Positions 16,599 to 26,700 of a stretch of DNA of 64,000 nt are shown in pieces. A program made the position numbers and the translations under genes. Source of the stretch: Azophilus sp965215035 (lineage in GTDB: Bacteria > Pseudomonadota > Gammaproteobacteria > Pseudomonadales > Azotimanducaceae). The stretch spans positions 2,604,001 to 2,668,000 of the forward strand of contig OZ244040.1 of assembly GCA_965215035.1 (NCBI GenBank). The letters are read 5' to 3'. Numbering within the stretch: the first letter of the stretch is position 1; each line of letters starts with the position of its first letter. The notes under the pieces were generated by a model that did not search any database, was not told where the DNA came from, and saw only the letters and a list, made by a program, of their open reading frames with translations.

Positions 16599-19415
16599 GT
16601 GGCCCGTTCCCTCGTCATCGTCGAATCCCCCGCCAAGGCGCGCACCATCAACCGGTACCTTGGCAGGGATTTCATCGTCAAGTCCAGCGTGGGCCATGTG
16701 CGTGACCTGCCCGTGGGCGGCCGCGGTGCCGAAACCGGGCGGGTGGCGGCCAGGCGCAAGGCCTCGGCGGCGGATCGGGCCGCGAGCCGGGAGCAAAAAA
16801 GCCGGGAGCGGTTGATTCGGCGCATGGGCGTGAATCCCGACGCCCAATGGGCCGCGACCTACGAGATTCTGCCCGGCAAGGAAAAGGTCGTTGGAGAGTT
16901 ATCGCGCCTTGCCAAGGGGGCGGATGCCATCTATCTGGCCACGGACCTCGACCGCGAGGGCGAAGCCATCGCCTGGCATCTGCGGGAAACCATTGGCGGC
17001 GACCCGCGACGGTATCGGCGGGTCGTATTCAACGAGATCACGCGCGACGCCATCCGCAACGCATTCGATGCGCCCGGCGACCTGGACATGAACCGGGTCA
17101 ACGCCCAGCAGGCGCGCCGTTTTCTGGACCGGGTGGTCGGCTTCGAGCTGTCGCCGCTGCTGTGGGCCAAGATCGCCCGGGGGTTGTCGGCGGGCCGGGT
17201 GCAATCCGTCGCGGTACGGCTGATTGTGGATCGGGAGCGGGAGATCGGTTCGTTCACCCCGGAGGAATACTGGGAAGCCTTCGCCGACCTCAAGCGCGCC
17301 GGTGACGGCACCAAGGTGCGCTTCCAGGTCGTCAAGGACGGTTCGGCCAACTTCCGCCCCAGGGGCGAGGCGGCCACCAACGAGGCCCTTGATCGTTTGC
17401 GCGCCCGTCCATTCGTCGTCAAGTCCCGGGAGGACCGTCCCACCCGCGCCCGGCCGAATCCACCGTTCATCACCTCGACCCTGCAACAGGCGGCCAGCGC
17501 CCGGCTCGGCTTCTCGGTGAAGAGAACCATGACCGCCGCGCAACGCCTATACGAAGCGGGCTACATCACCTATATGCGCACGGATTCCACGAACCTGAGC
17601 GGCGAGGCCGTGGCCGCCTGCCGTAGCCACATTGGCAAACAATTCGGCGCTCGCTACGTTCCCGCGAAACCGAGGTTCTACGCGAGCCGCAAGAGCGCCC
17701 AGGAAGCCCACGAAGCCATCCGGCCCTCGAACGTGGCTAGCCTGCCGGACAACCTGACCGGTATCGACGCCCAGGGCACGCGGCTCTACGAACTCATCTG
17801 GCGGCAGTTTGTCGCCTGCCAGATGCCGGACGCGGAGTACCTGAGCTCCGTGGTGCTTGTCGAGGCGGGCGAATTTGCACTCAGGGTGCGCGGGCGCGTC
17901 ATGCAATTCGATGGCTATACCCGGGTGTTGCCGCCGGTGGCGCAGAAGGCGGAAGACGCGCCCTTGCCGGATCTCGCCGCCGGAGAGCGGCTGCAACTCA
18001 TCGACTTGAAGGGCGTTCAGCACTTCACCAAGCCCGCTCCCCGCTATAGCGAGGCGAGCCTCGTCCGAGAACTGGAGAAGCGAGGCATCGGGCGTCCGTC
18101 CACCTACGCGGCCATTATTTCCACCATACAGGAGCGGGGTTATGTCAGCTTGGCCAAGCGCCGTTTCCACGCCGAGAAGATCGGCGAACTGGTTACCGAC
18201 CGGCTCGTGGAGAAATTCGGGAACCTCATGGACTACGGGTTTACCGCGGAAATGGAACGGGAACTCGACCAGGTTGCCGAGGGACGGGTCGAGTGGCGCG
18301 AGCTGCTCGACGAGTTCTACGGGGACTTCAGCAACAAGCTCGCCAAGGCTAGGCTCGCCAAGGGCGGCATGCGCCAAAACGAACCCACGGACACCGATGT
18401 GGCCTGCCTGAAGTGCGGTAGACCCATGCAACTGCGCACGGCCGGCACGGGCGTATTCCTGGGCTGCTCCGGTTACCGCCTGCCGCCCAAGGAACGTTGT
18501 ACGGCGACCCTGAACCTGGTTCCCGGCGAGGAGGCCGTGGACATCGAGCGGGACGAGGAGGGCGAGTCTAAGCTGCTGCGCAGCAAGCGCCGGTGCCCGA
18601 CCTGCGACACGCCGATGACCAGCTACCTCATCGACGAGGGCCGCCGGCTGCACGTGTGTGCCAACAACCCGGATTGCGCCGGGTTCGTCTTGGAAACCGG
18701 CCAGTTTCGGATTAAGGGATACGACGGGCCGGTGCTCGAATGCGACAAGTGCGGTGCCGAGATGCGGTTGAACTCTGGGCGGTTCGGCAAGTACTTCGGT
18801 TGTACGAGCTGCTCGAATACGCGCAAGCTGCTCAGGAGCGGCCGGCCGGCGCCGCCGAAAGCCGACCCGGTCCCAATGCCGGAACTGCGCTGTACGAAGG
18901 TTGACGACCACTACCTGCTTCGCGACGGCGCCTCGGGCCTGTTCCTGGCGGCGAGCCGCTTTCCGAAGAACCGCGAAACCCGCGCGCCCCTGGTGCGGGA
19001 ACTGCTGCCGCACGCGAACGAGTTGGATCCCAAGTTCCAGCATCTGTTGCAGGCACCGGTGGAAGATACCGACGGGGTGCCCGCCGTCATAAGGTTCAGC
19101 CGCAAAACCCGGGAGCACTACGTGCAATCCGAGGTGGACGGCAAGGCTACCGGTTGGCGGGCGTTCTACCGCAATGGTGCCTGGGTGGCGCAGTCGCAGC
19201 CGCCCGCCAAGGCCGCCAGCGCCGCACGGAAGACGCGCCCGGGCAAATCCGGATCGGCTGCCCCGCGCAAGCGCAAGGGCGCAAGCAAGGGCACGGTAGG
19301 CAAGGCCAGGGCGGGCAAGCGCACGCCAAGCAAGCGCACTGCGGGCAAGGCACCGTCAGGCAAGGGAACGTCAGGCAAGGGAACGAAAAGAGGCGCTGGC
19401 AAGACCAACGCCTGA
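16599..19415 (+). CDS. topA: DNA topoisomerase I (omega protein) with basic C-terminal tail
   Basis: 938 residues from a GTG preceded by GAGGAGA. The N-terminal Toprim domain shows VIVESPAKA and DLDREGEAIAWHL; the nucleophilic Tyr325 is in YITYMRTDS. The C-terminus holds several zinc-ribbon repeats: CLKCGRPM, CPTCDTPM and CDKCGAEM with their second cysteine pairs. The last ~65 residues are a Lys/Ala/Gly-rich tail with repeated GK units, probably a DNA-binding or protein-contact extension. It relaxes negative supercoils by single-strand passage. Convergent with lexA, only 7 bp between the stops. Confidence 0.97.
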   Translation: MARSLVIVESPAKARTINRYLGRDFIVKSSVGHVRDLPVGGRGAETGRVAARRKASAADRAASREQKSRERLIRRMGVNPDAQWAATYEILPGKEKVVGELSRLAKGADAIYLATDLDREGEAIAWHLRETIGGDPRRYRRVVFNEITRDAIRNAFDAPGDLDMNRVNAQQARRFLDRVVGFELSPLLWAKIARGLSAGRVQSVAVRLIVDREREIGSFTPEEYWEAFADLKRAGDGTKVRFQVVKDGSANFRPRGEAATNEALDRLRARPFVVKSREDRPTRARPNPPFITSTLQQAASARLGFSVKRTMTAAQRLYEAGYITYMRTDSTNLSGEAVAACRSHIGKQFGARYVPAKPRFYASRKSAQEAHEAIRPSNVASLPDNLTGIDAQGTRLYELIWRQFVACQMPDAEYLSSVVLVEAGEFALRVRGRVMQFDGYTRVLPPVAQKAEDAPLPDLAAGERLQLIDLKGVQHFTKPAPRYSEASLVRELEKRGIGRPSTYAAIISTIQERGYVSLAKRRFHAEKIGELVTDRLVEKFGNLMDYGFTAEMERELDQVAEGRVEWRELLDEFYGDFSNKLAKARLAKGGMRQNEPTDTDVACLKCGRPMQLRTAGTGVFLGCSGYRLPPKERCTATLNLVPGEEAVDIERDEEGESKLLRSKRRCPTCDTPMTSYLIDEGRRLHVCANNPDCAGFVLETGQFRIKGYDGPVLECDKCGAEMRLNSGRFGKYFGCTSCSNTRKLLRSGRPAPPKADPVPMPELRCTKVDDHYLLRDGASGLFLAASRFPKNRETRAPLVRELLPHANELDPKFQHLLQAPVEDTDGVPAVIRFSRKTREHYVQSEVDGKATGWRAFYRNGAWVAQSQPPAKAASAARKTRPGKSGSAAPRKRKGASKGTVGKARAGKRTPSKRTAGKAPSGKGTSGKGTKRGAGKTNA

Positions 19416-19422
19416 GCGTCCT

Positions 19423-20022
19423 TCAGCCGCGCCGCAGGATGCCGACGCTCAGGCCCTCTATCGAGAAGTCCTGTTCCCGCAGATCCACCTCGATGGGGGC
19501 GTAGTCCTCGTTTTCGGGCAGTAGGCGAACTCGGGCGCGGTTGCGCGTACGCTGGAAGCGCTTGACGGTGACGTCGTCATCGATGCGGGCCACAACGATT
19601 TGCCCGTTCTGGGCCTCCGCGGTTTTGTGTACGGCCAGTAGGTCGCCATCGAGGATGCCGACGCCGGTCATGCTGTCGCCCCGTACCCGCAACAGGAAAT
19701 CCGCGCGCGGATGGAAGAAATCCGCCGGCGCGTTCACCCGGTCTTCGATATGTTCCTCGGCGAGTATGGGGCTGCCGGCGGCGACCCGGCCGATGATGGG
19801 CAGACCGGGCTCCTCCGGCAGGCGCAGGCCCCGGGCTGTGCCGGGAACCACTTGCAGGGCACCCTTGCGGGCCAATGCCCGCAAGTGTTCCTCGGCGGCG
19901 TTGGGGGAACGGAAGCCGAGCTCGTCGGCGATGTCGGCGCGGGTGGGCGGGTAGCCCGTCTCCGCGATATGGCGTTGCACGATGTCGAGTACCTGGGCTT
20001 GTCTACGGGTTAGATTGTGCAT
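19423..20022 (-). CDS. lexA: LexA SOS repressor / autopeptidase
   Basis: 199 residues. A winged-helix DNA-binding domain (LTRRQAQVLDIV, YPPTRADIADELGFRSPNAAEEHLRAL) is followed by the S24 peptidase domain. The self-cleavage bond is Ala82-Gly83 in RVAAGSP. The catalytic dyad is Ser117 (RGDSMTG) and Lys154 (DVTVKRF). RecA-stimulated autocleavage derepresses SOS genes. An SOS box lies 39 bp upstream, implying autoregulation. Confidence 0.97.
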   Translation of the reverse strand: MHNLTRRQAQVLDIVQRHIAETGYPPTRADIADELGFRSPNAAEEHLRALARKGALQVVPGTARGLRLPEEPGLPIIGRVAAGSPILAEEHIEDRVNAPADFFHPRADFLLRVRGDSMTGVGILDGDLLAVHKTAEAQNGQIVVARIDDDVTVKRFQRTRNRARVRLLPENEDYAPIEVDLREQDFSIEGLSVGILRRG

Positions 20023-20060
20023 GGCGTTCTAATCAACCACCTGATCGAATATCCAGAGGT

Positions 20061-20076
20061 CTGGAATTGTATACAG
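20061..20076. promoter_or_regulatory. LexA (SOS) box upstream of lexA
   Basis: ctggaattgtatacag fits CTG-N10-CAG. Read on minus, the extended form tactgtatacaattccag closely follows the E. coli consensus taCTGTatatatatACAGta. Placed 39 bp before the lexA start, it should mediate lexA autoregulation. Confidence 0.85.
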
Positions 20077-20283
20077 TATTGCCGTGCTTGCACAACCCCC
20101 ACGCCAGGCACATCCTGGGCACCGGCTGCCGCTGGTCTCGTTCTTCGTCCGACCCGGTCTGCGCCGGGGGGCATCTCCGAATTGCCATGACAGTTACGCC
20201 GAAACCGTAGAAACGCAGCGGACAGCACACTAGAATTCCGCGCTTGCGCAAGACGCTTCCCCCTGGTTGCCGGAGCCACTGCC

Positions 20284-21369
20284 ATGCTGGACCAAATGGC
20301 GAGCCTCGTTACCGAGCACACTTGGATCGCCCAGGTATTCCTGGTAGTACTCGCCACGGGGGCTGCCCGCTACGGTGCCAAGATCCTGTTGGATCGATTC
20401 GCCAGGCAGACCGAAAAGACCCACAACCTCTACGACGATGCCCTGCTTGAAGCCCTGCGCAAACCATTGGGCTTAGGCATCTGGGTGATCGGCGTTAGCT
20501 GGGCGGCGGAAATCGTCGGTGGCAACGCCCAGGCGGACATTTTTCAGTATGTGGACCGTGCCCGGGACGTGGCGGTCATCTGGCTCCTGGTTTGGTTTGC
20601 CCTGCGGTTCATACGGTTCGTCGAGGTGCACCTAGGCGACCTGGACTACCGCAAGGAGCGCCGGTTTGATCGGACCACGGCCGCGGCCATCGGCAAGCTG
20701 CTGCGGGCCACGGTGCTCATCACCGGCGTGCTGCTGGTTATTCAGGCGCTCGGTTTCAGCATTGCCGGCGTACTGGCCTTCGGTGGCATCGGCGGTATTG
20801 CCGTGGGCTTTGCGGCCCGGGATCTGCTCGCCAACTTCTTCGGGGGGCTAATGGTTTTTCTCGACAGGCCGTTCTCGGTTGGCGACTGGATTCGCTCGCC
20901 CGACAAGGATATCGAGGGCACGGTGGAGGAAATCGGCTGGCGCTTGACGCGCATTCGAACCTTCGATCAGCGGCCGCTGTACGTGCCCAATTCGTCGTTC
21001 ACCAGCCTCACGGTAGAGAACCCTTCGCGGATGTTCAACCGGCGCATCTACGAGACCATCGGCATTCGCTACGACGATATCGGCCTGTTGCCGGTCATCG
21101 TTCGGGATGTGGAGGCGATGCTCAGGAACCATCCGGCCATCGATAGTTCGCGCACGCTGATGGTCAACTTCGTAACCTTTGGTCCCTCGTCCCTGGATTT
21201 CTTCGTATACACCTTCACGAAGACTGTGGTATGGGAGGAATTCCACGCGATCAAACAGGAAATTCTGTTCAAGATCGCCGATATCATCGCCGCTCAGGGC
21301 GCCGAGATCGCCTTCCCCACACAGACCCTGCACATGGCCGAATCCCAGGCGACGGGGCATAGCGCATGA
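20284..21369 (+). CDS. MscS-family mechanosensitive ion channel
   Basis: 361 residues with four or five transmembrane helices in the first ~200 residues. The pore-lining helix region IAGVLAFGGIGGIAVGFAARDLLANFFGG has the Gly/Ala packing typical of MscS TM3. It is followed by the beta domain (FSVGDWIRSPDKDIEGTVEEIGWRLTRIR, then YVPNSSF) and an alpha/beta C-terminal domain. Acts as an osmotic release valve in the inner membrane. It lies divergently from lexA and 22 bp upstream of hpt. Confidence 0.93.
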   Translation: MLDQMASLVTEHTWIAQVFLVVLATGAARYGAKILLDRFARQTEKTHNLYDDALLEALRKPLGLGIWVIGVSWAAEIVGGNAQADIFQYVDRARDVAVIWLLVWFALRFIRFVEVHLGDLDYRKERRFDRTTAAAIGKLLRATVLITGVLLVIQALGFSIAGVLAFGGIGGIAVGFAARDLLANFFGGLMVFLDRPFSVGDWIRSPDKDIEGTVEEIGWRLTRIRTFDQRPLYVPNSSFTSLTVENPSRMFNRRIYETIGIRYDDIGLLPVIVRDVEAMLRNHPAIDSSRTLMVNFVTFGPSSLDFFVYTFTKTVVWEEFHAIKQEILFKIADIIAAQGAEIAFPTQTLHMAESQATGHSA

Positions 21370-21391
21370 TCGGCCTGGCCGGGCCCGCGCC

Positions 21392-21958
21392 TTGACGGAC
21401 GCTCCGGAGGAAATTCTGGCGGTGCGTCGCCGGGCCGAGTTGCTGGTCGATGCCGAGGCGGTAACCCGGGTGATTGACCGCACGGCGGTGCGCGTGGCGC
21501 TGCAGCTCGGGCACGCCAACCCCCTGGTGCTCTGTGTCATGAACGGCGGGCTCATCTACTGTGGACGGCTACTCGCGCGCCTGCACTTTCCCCTGCAACT
21601 CACCTACGCGCACACCGCCCGCTACGGTGAATGCACCCGTGGCGGACCCTTGACCTGGGTGGCCAGGCCGCAGCAGAGCCTGGCGGGCCGACAGGTACTC
21701 GTGGTGGACGATGTTCTCGACGACGGCGACACCCTGCGTGCCGTTTGTCAATGGGCCTTGTCGGCCGGGTCTGCCCGGGTCTGGACGACGGTGCTGGTGC
21801 GCAAGCAAGCGGCGCGGAACCAGGCGGTTAGCGTCGATTTCACCGGCTTGGAGTGCCCCGATCGCTACCTCTTCGGTTGCGGTATGGACTACCGCGGCTA
21901 CTGGCGCAACCTGCCCGCCATCTATGCGCTGCCCGCGGATTTGGAGCACGGGGGTTGA
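21392..21958 (+). CDS. hpt: Hypoxanthine-guanine phosphoribosyltransferase
   Basis: Salvages hypoxanthine/guanine with PRPP. 188 residues from a TTG at 21392; this start reproduces the ~185-residue length and N-terminal alignment of Pseudomonas-type Hpt (LLVDAEAVTRVIDR). The PRPP-binding motif is VLVVDDVLDDGDTL, and CVMNGGLIYCGRLL and FGCGMDYRGYWRNLP are family hallmarks. A GTG 30 bp downstream with a GGAGG before it is an alternative. Its stop overlaps the TTG of the next gene (TTGA), so the two purine-salvage genes are coupled. Confidence 0.88.
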   Translation: MTDAPEEILAVRRRAELLVDAEAVTRVIDRTAVRVALQLGHANPLVLCVMNGGLIYCGRLLARLHFPLQLTYAHTARYGECTRGGPLTWVARPQQSLAGRQVLVVDDVLDDGDTLRAVCQWALSAGSARVWTTVLVRKQAARNQAVSVDFTGLECPDRYLFGCGMDYRGYWRNLPAIYALPADLEHGG

Positions 21959-22698
21959 GCGCCACGGCGATCATTGCGGGGTCCGGGGGACTGGGCCTGC
22001 TCGGGCGACTGCCGGTGCGGCGAGTCTCCCTAGACACGCCCTACGGTACCGTGCCCGGCCCGGTTCGGTTCGACGCCCGCGGGGAGGGCACGCTTATCGG
22101 GCTTGCCCGTCACGGTGAGCCGCATGGGCTCGCACCCCACCTCGTCAACTACCGGGCCAACCTTTGGCTGCTGAGGGAACTGGGCGCGGAGCGGGTGTTG
22201 GCGACCTATACCGTCGGGGCTATCGATGCCGCGCTGGGGCCGGGCGACCTGGTACTGCCCAGCCAGATCATCGACTATACCTGGGGCCGAGCGCACACCT
22301 ATGACGATGCCGGGGAGCGGCATGTGGACTTCACCGTGCCCTTCGATGCCGGCCTCGCCGGCAAGTTCGCCGACTTGGCGGAGCGCCTCGGCTCGCCCTT
22401 GGTGGTCGGTGGCGTCTATGGGTGTACCCAGGGGCCGCGCCTGGAGACCGCAGCGGAGATCGACCGCATGCAGCGTGACGGTTGCACCCTGGTCGGCATG
22501 ACCGCCATGCCCGAGGTGGCCCTGGCGCGGGAACTGGGGCTGCCCCTGTTGGGAATCTGCATCGTGGTCAACCCCGCGGCGGGCCGGGGGGCGGACCCGA
22601 CCCGGATCGATCATGGGGCGCTCGCCCGGACCCGCGCGGCCGGGCTTGCCCGCGTGGACCGGTTAATCGCCGCGTTCTGCGGTTTGGCGGGCGATTGA
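21955..22698 (+). CDS. S-methyl-5'-thioinosine / methylthioadenosine phosphorylase family protein
   Basis: 247 residues from a TTG at 21955 that overlaps the hpt stop. Purine nucleoside phosphorylase fold: IIAGSGGLGLLG, RHGEPHGLAPHLVNYRAN, VYGCTQGPRLETAAEI and GMTAMPEVALARELG. In Pseudomonas the neighbour-equivalent enzyme prefers methylthioinosine (MTIP), using inosine-type substrates that match an Hpt product partner. The hpt linkage here supports MTIP over MTAP, but specificity is not proven by sequence. The 3' end overlaps the convergent csiV-like gene by 36 bp. Confidence 0.85.
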   Translation: MSATAIIAGSGGLGLLGRLPVRRVSLDTPYGTVPGPVRFDARGEGTLIGLARHGEPHGLAPHLVNYRANLWLLRELGAERVLATYTVGAIDAALGPGDLVLPSQIIDYTWGRAHTYDDAGERHVDFTVPFDAGLAGKFADLAERLGSPLVVGGVYGCTQGPRLETAAEIDRMQRDGCTLVGMTAMPEVALARELGLPLLGICIVVNPAAGRGADPTRIDHGALARTRAAGLARVDRLIAAFCGLAGD

Positions 22699-23733
22699 CG
22701 CCGCGACCAGCCAGTCCGGCGGTTGCATCGGGTCGGCGCGCACCAGCACGCCGAGCCGGGGATGGTCCAGGTAGTCCAAGGTGCCGCTGCGCATGGCGCG
22801 GCTTTCCTCCAGAACCATATACGGGGTGGGCGTCGTGGAGCTGGCCAACGCGCCGTCCCCAGCCGTCCGGGGTGCATCCGCAATCCCTGCCGATGCGGGT
22901 GCTCCGGCCCCGGCAGTAGGGACGGTCCGTAGCCAGAGCCGGGCATTGAAGTGCAGGTAGCGGCCCAGGGTGATGTCTATGGTGCCCTCCAGTGTGTGGA
23001 CACCGTCATAGGCCCGGCCAGCCTGAACGAGCAAGGGTTCCGGCGCGTTCCTAGATGGCACCGGTTGCGCCCAGCGGCCATGCCACAACACCTGCAGGTC
23101 GTCGGCCCTATCCAGGCGGGCCGCCTGGCGGCCCAGTATCACTCCCCCGGTGTCGGATCGGTAGCTGCCGGCCAGCCACTGGTTTTCCAGGCGGCGCACC
23201 GCACCCAGCCACTCCAGCAGTGGGTGCGGCAGCAGTGCGGGCCGAATGGCCGGGGGCGGGCTTCCCGGTGGCTGCCCGCACGCCGCCGTCGACCTTCCGG
23301 GAGAGAGGGGAAGAGCCAGGGGTGTCGGCGGGCAGGCCGCCACGGGCGCCGAAACCAAAGCGCAGAACGGCTGTGCCTCCGGCACATACCACGCTGGAAT
23401 GCTGGGCGGGGGAGTGGACTCGGCGCGGTTGCTCGGGGCGCAGGCAAACGACAGCCGGGGAAACTCCAGGGTGGCCCGGGTGTAGGGGGTGAGGCGGTAG
23501 CCGTCGCCCGGTTTGCCGGCGGAGATCGAGCGAATGCCGGCCGGGAAGCTGCGCCCGCCGATGCGCTCCAGTTGCTCGGTGCTGTTCGCTGCCGTGACCC
23601 CGGTACGCTGAAAGACGATCACCTCCACCGCATACCATCCCTTCGTCACATCCTCCACCAGGTCGGCAACCGCCCCCGATGACCAGCACAGCAGGCACGC
23701 CAGACCAGGCAACGGCGCCCGTGTGCGCATCAT
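22663..23733 (-). CDS. CsiV family periplasmic protein
   Basis: 356 residues with a signal peptide (LACLLCWSSGAVA, about residues 11-23). The opening WYAVEVIVFQR and the C-terminal SRAMRSGTLDYLDHPRLGVLVRADP are typical of the CsiV (peptidoglycan-binding) family, which in pseudomonads is encoded directly after mfd, as here. A long low-complexity Pro/Ala-rich middle section (roughly residues 100-170) is unusual. Its ATG overlaps the mfd stop by 4 bp. Likely role is in envelope integrity, by analogy. Confidence 0.8.
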   Translation of the reverse strand: MMRTRAPLPGLACLLCWSSGAVADLVEDVTKGWYAVEVIVFQRTGVTAANSTEQLERIGGRSFPAGIRSISAGKPGDGYRLTPYTRATLEFPRLSFACAPSNRAESTPPPSIPAWYVPEAQPFCALVSAPVAACPPTPLALPLSPGRSTAACGQPPGSPPPAIRPALLPHPLLEWLGAVRRLENQWLAGSYRSDTGGVILGRQAARLDRADDLQVLWHGRWAQPVPSRNAPEPLLVQAGRAYDGVHTLEGTIDITLGRYLHFNARLWLRTVPTAGAGAPASAGIADAPRTAGDGALASSTTPTPYMVLEESRAMRSGTLDYLDHPRLGVLVRADPMQPPDWLVAASIARQTAERGD

Positions 23734-26700
23734 CCGCCAGCGGCGAGGTGGCCGCTGAACGCTTCCCCGGGTGCCAGCAGGTCGAGCAGCCGCTCGGCGA
23801 ACGCGAAGCGGTCTGCCAGCTCGGGCAGCGGCTTGAGGATGCGTAGCCTGGAGTCGCCGCCGAGCCGGTAGATTGCCGGTTCGCGCTGCACTAGGGAGAC
23901 CACCCGGGATGGATCGATGACGGTCGTATGGCCAACCTGCACCGCGCCGCCCCGCTCACCGAGGTCGAGTTTGGCGATGCCGAGCCGCAGCAGCCTGAGC
24001 TTGAGTTCGGCAACTCGGAACAACTGTTGCAGCGGTGCCGGCAACGGGCCGAAACGATCGATCATCTCCACCCGCATCCCCTCGAGATCCGCCGAGTCGG
24101 CCGCGTTGGCAATGCGCTTGTACATGAGCAGCCGCGTATGCACATCGGGGAGGTAGTCATCCGGGATGAGTGTGGAGCAATGCAGGTTCACTTCCTGGCC
24201 GACCGGCGCCAGCGGGCTGTCCAGGTCCGGCACCTCGCCGGCGCGAATGGCCTGCACCACTCGGCTCAGAAGTTCCATGTATAGGGAGAAGCCGATGGAT
24301 TCGATCTGTCCGGACTGCTCGTCGCCCAGCAGTTCCCCGGCACCGCGGATCTCCAAGTCGTGGGTCGCGAGCGCGAACCCGACCCCGAGGTCGCCAGCCG
24401 CCTGCACGGCCTCCAGGCGCTTCACCGAATCCGCCGTCATGGCGCTTGGGTGCGGTGTCAGCAGATAGGCGTAGGCCTGTCGGTGCGAACGCCCGACCCG
24501 GCCGCGTAGCTGGTGAAGCTGAGCCAACCCGAGTTTGTCGGCCCGGTCGATGATGATCGTATTGGCGTTCGGAACATCGATGCCGTTCTCGATGATGGTC
24601 GAGCACACCAGCACGTTCAACCGGCGATGGTGGAAATCCCTCATCACCTGGTCAAGGGCGCGTTTCGCCATCTGGCCGTGGCCGATACCCACACTTGCCG
24701 TCGGTGCCAGTTCGCCGACCTGGGCGGCCGCGCGGTCGATGCTGCGAACCTCGTTGTGCACGTAGAACACCTGCCCGCCGCGCATCAGTTCCCGGTTGAT
24801 TGCCTCGCGGACGATGTGGTTCCGTTTCTCCTGAACGAAGGTCTTGATCGACAGCCGCCTGGCCGGCGGGGTGGCGATGATGGACAGGTCGCGAATGCCG
24901 CTGATGGCCATGTTCAGGGTGCGGGGAATCGGCGTTGCGGTGAGCGTGACGACATCCACCTCGGCGCGCAGGGTGCGCAGCCTTTCCTTCTGGCGCACCC
25001 CGAATCGGTGCTCTTCGTCGATGATGACCAGACCAAGGTTCTCGAACCGGAAAGACGGGCCCAACAACTTGTGCGTGCCGATCAGGATATCGATGCCGCC
25101 CGCCGCCATGCGCTCGCGAATGGCGGCGGTTTCGCCATCGGTGCGCAACCTGGAAACGACCTCGACCCGCACCGGCCAGTCGGCGAAGCGATCGCTGAAG
25201 GTGTCGAAGTGCTGCTGGGCCAGCAGCGTGGTGGGAACGAGCATCACAACCTGTTTGCCGGCCAGCACGGTCGCGAAGGCGGCGCGCATGGCCACTTCCG
25301 TTTTGCCGAAGCCAACGTCGCCGCAAATCAGCCGGTCGGTGGCCTTTGCCGAGGCCAGGTCGTCCAGAACGGCGTCGATGGCCCGGGCCTGGTCCTGGGT
25401 TGGCTCGAATGGAAACTGGCTGGCGAAGCGATCGTATTCGGCCCGCTCGAAGGCGAGCGCAACGGGTTGCCGGGCAGCCCGGCGGGCTTGGATGTTCAAT
25501 AACTCGGCGGCCACGTCCACGGCCTTGCGAGCCGCCCGGCGCTTGGCTTTTTCCCATTGGTCCGAGCCGAGCCGGTGCAGGGGCGCCTGGGCCTCGCCGG
25601 CACCCGAGTAGCGCGTGATCAGGTGCAGCGACGTAACCGGCACGTACAGCTTGTCGCCGCCCGCGTACTCCAGGGTGAGGAATTCGCTGGCGTATCCGTC
25701 GGTGCCTAGCGTGCACAGGCCCCGGTAGCGGCCGACGCCGTGTTCGATGTGCACGATCGGCGCTCCGGAGGCGAGTTCCGTGAGATCGCGAACAACCTGG
25801 TCGGCATCCACGACCCGTGCGCCCCGCGTGCGCCCGCCCGGCGGCCGCTGCCCGAAAATCTGGCTTTCCGTGACGACGATCAGGCCGTCGACCCAGAGGC
25901 CCCGGTCAAGCGGCGCGGTGGCGATGCCAAAGCGCCGGGGGCTGTCGAGAAACGCGCTCAGGCCCGGGAATTCCTGCGCGGCGATGCCGGCCTTGGCGAG
26001 GAACTCGCGCAATACTTCTCGGCGCCCGGCGCTCTCCGCCGTGAACAGGAAGCGTTCCGACGGGTTGGCCGTGATGTAGCCGGTGAGCGCCCGGGCCGGA
26101 TCCTTCTGGCGCGCGTTGGCCCGCAGGTCGGGCAGGGGCCGGGAGAGGCGCTGCGCCTTTGGCCGGTGTCGGTCCGCCAGCGCCACCCGGGCATGGTGCC
26201 GCAGCCGGCCGAGCAATTCCGCGGGTTTAAGGAACAGGTCGGCGGGCGGCAGGATGGGATGTTCGATATCGTGGGCAAGGCCTTGGTGGCGGTTCTCGAT
26301 TTCCCGCCAGAAACGGCTGGCGGCGTCGGCGAGGTCGGCACGATGCAGGATGAGGGTGTTTGCCGGCAGAAAGTCGAACAGCGTAGCGAGCCCGTCGAAA
26401 AACAACGGCAGGTAGTACTCGATGCCACCGGCGGGAACGCCCGCCGAGACGTCCCGATACAGGCTGCACTTGCGCACGTCCACGTCGAATGTCCGGTGCC
26501 AGCGGTTGCGGAATGCGGCGATACTGGCCTCGTCTAGGGGAAACTCCTTGGCCGGTAGCATGTCGATGCGGGCGACCCGTTGCATGGTCCGCTGGGTGTC
26601 GGCGTCGAACAGGCGCAGCGACTCGACCTCGTTGTCTATCAGGTCGATGCGAATCGGGTTGGGAGCGCCTGGGGGAAAGATGTCGAACAGCGAGCCGCGG

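Noticed and set aside
17547..19127. 526-codon minus-strand open frame opposite topA
   Set aside because: Mirror of topA codon usage; lacks any recognisable protein feature.
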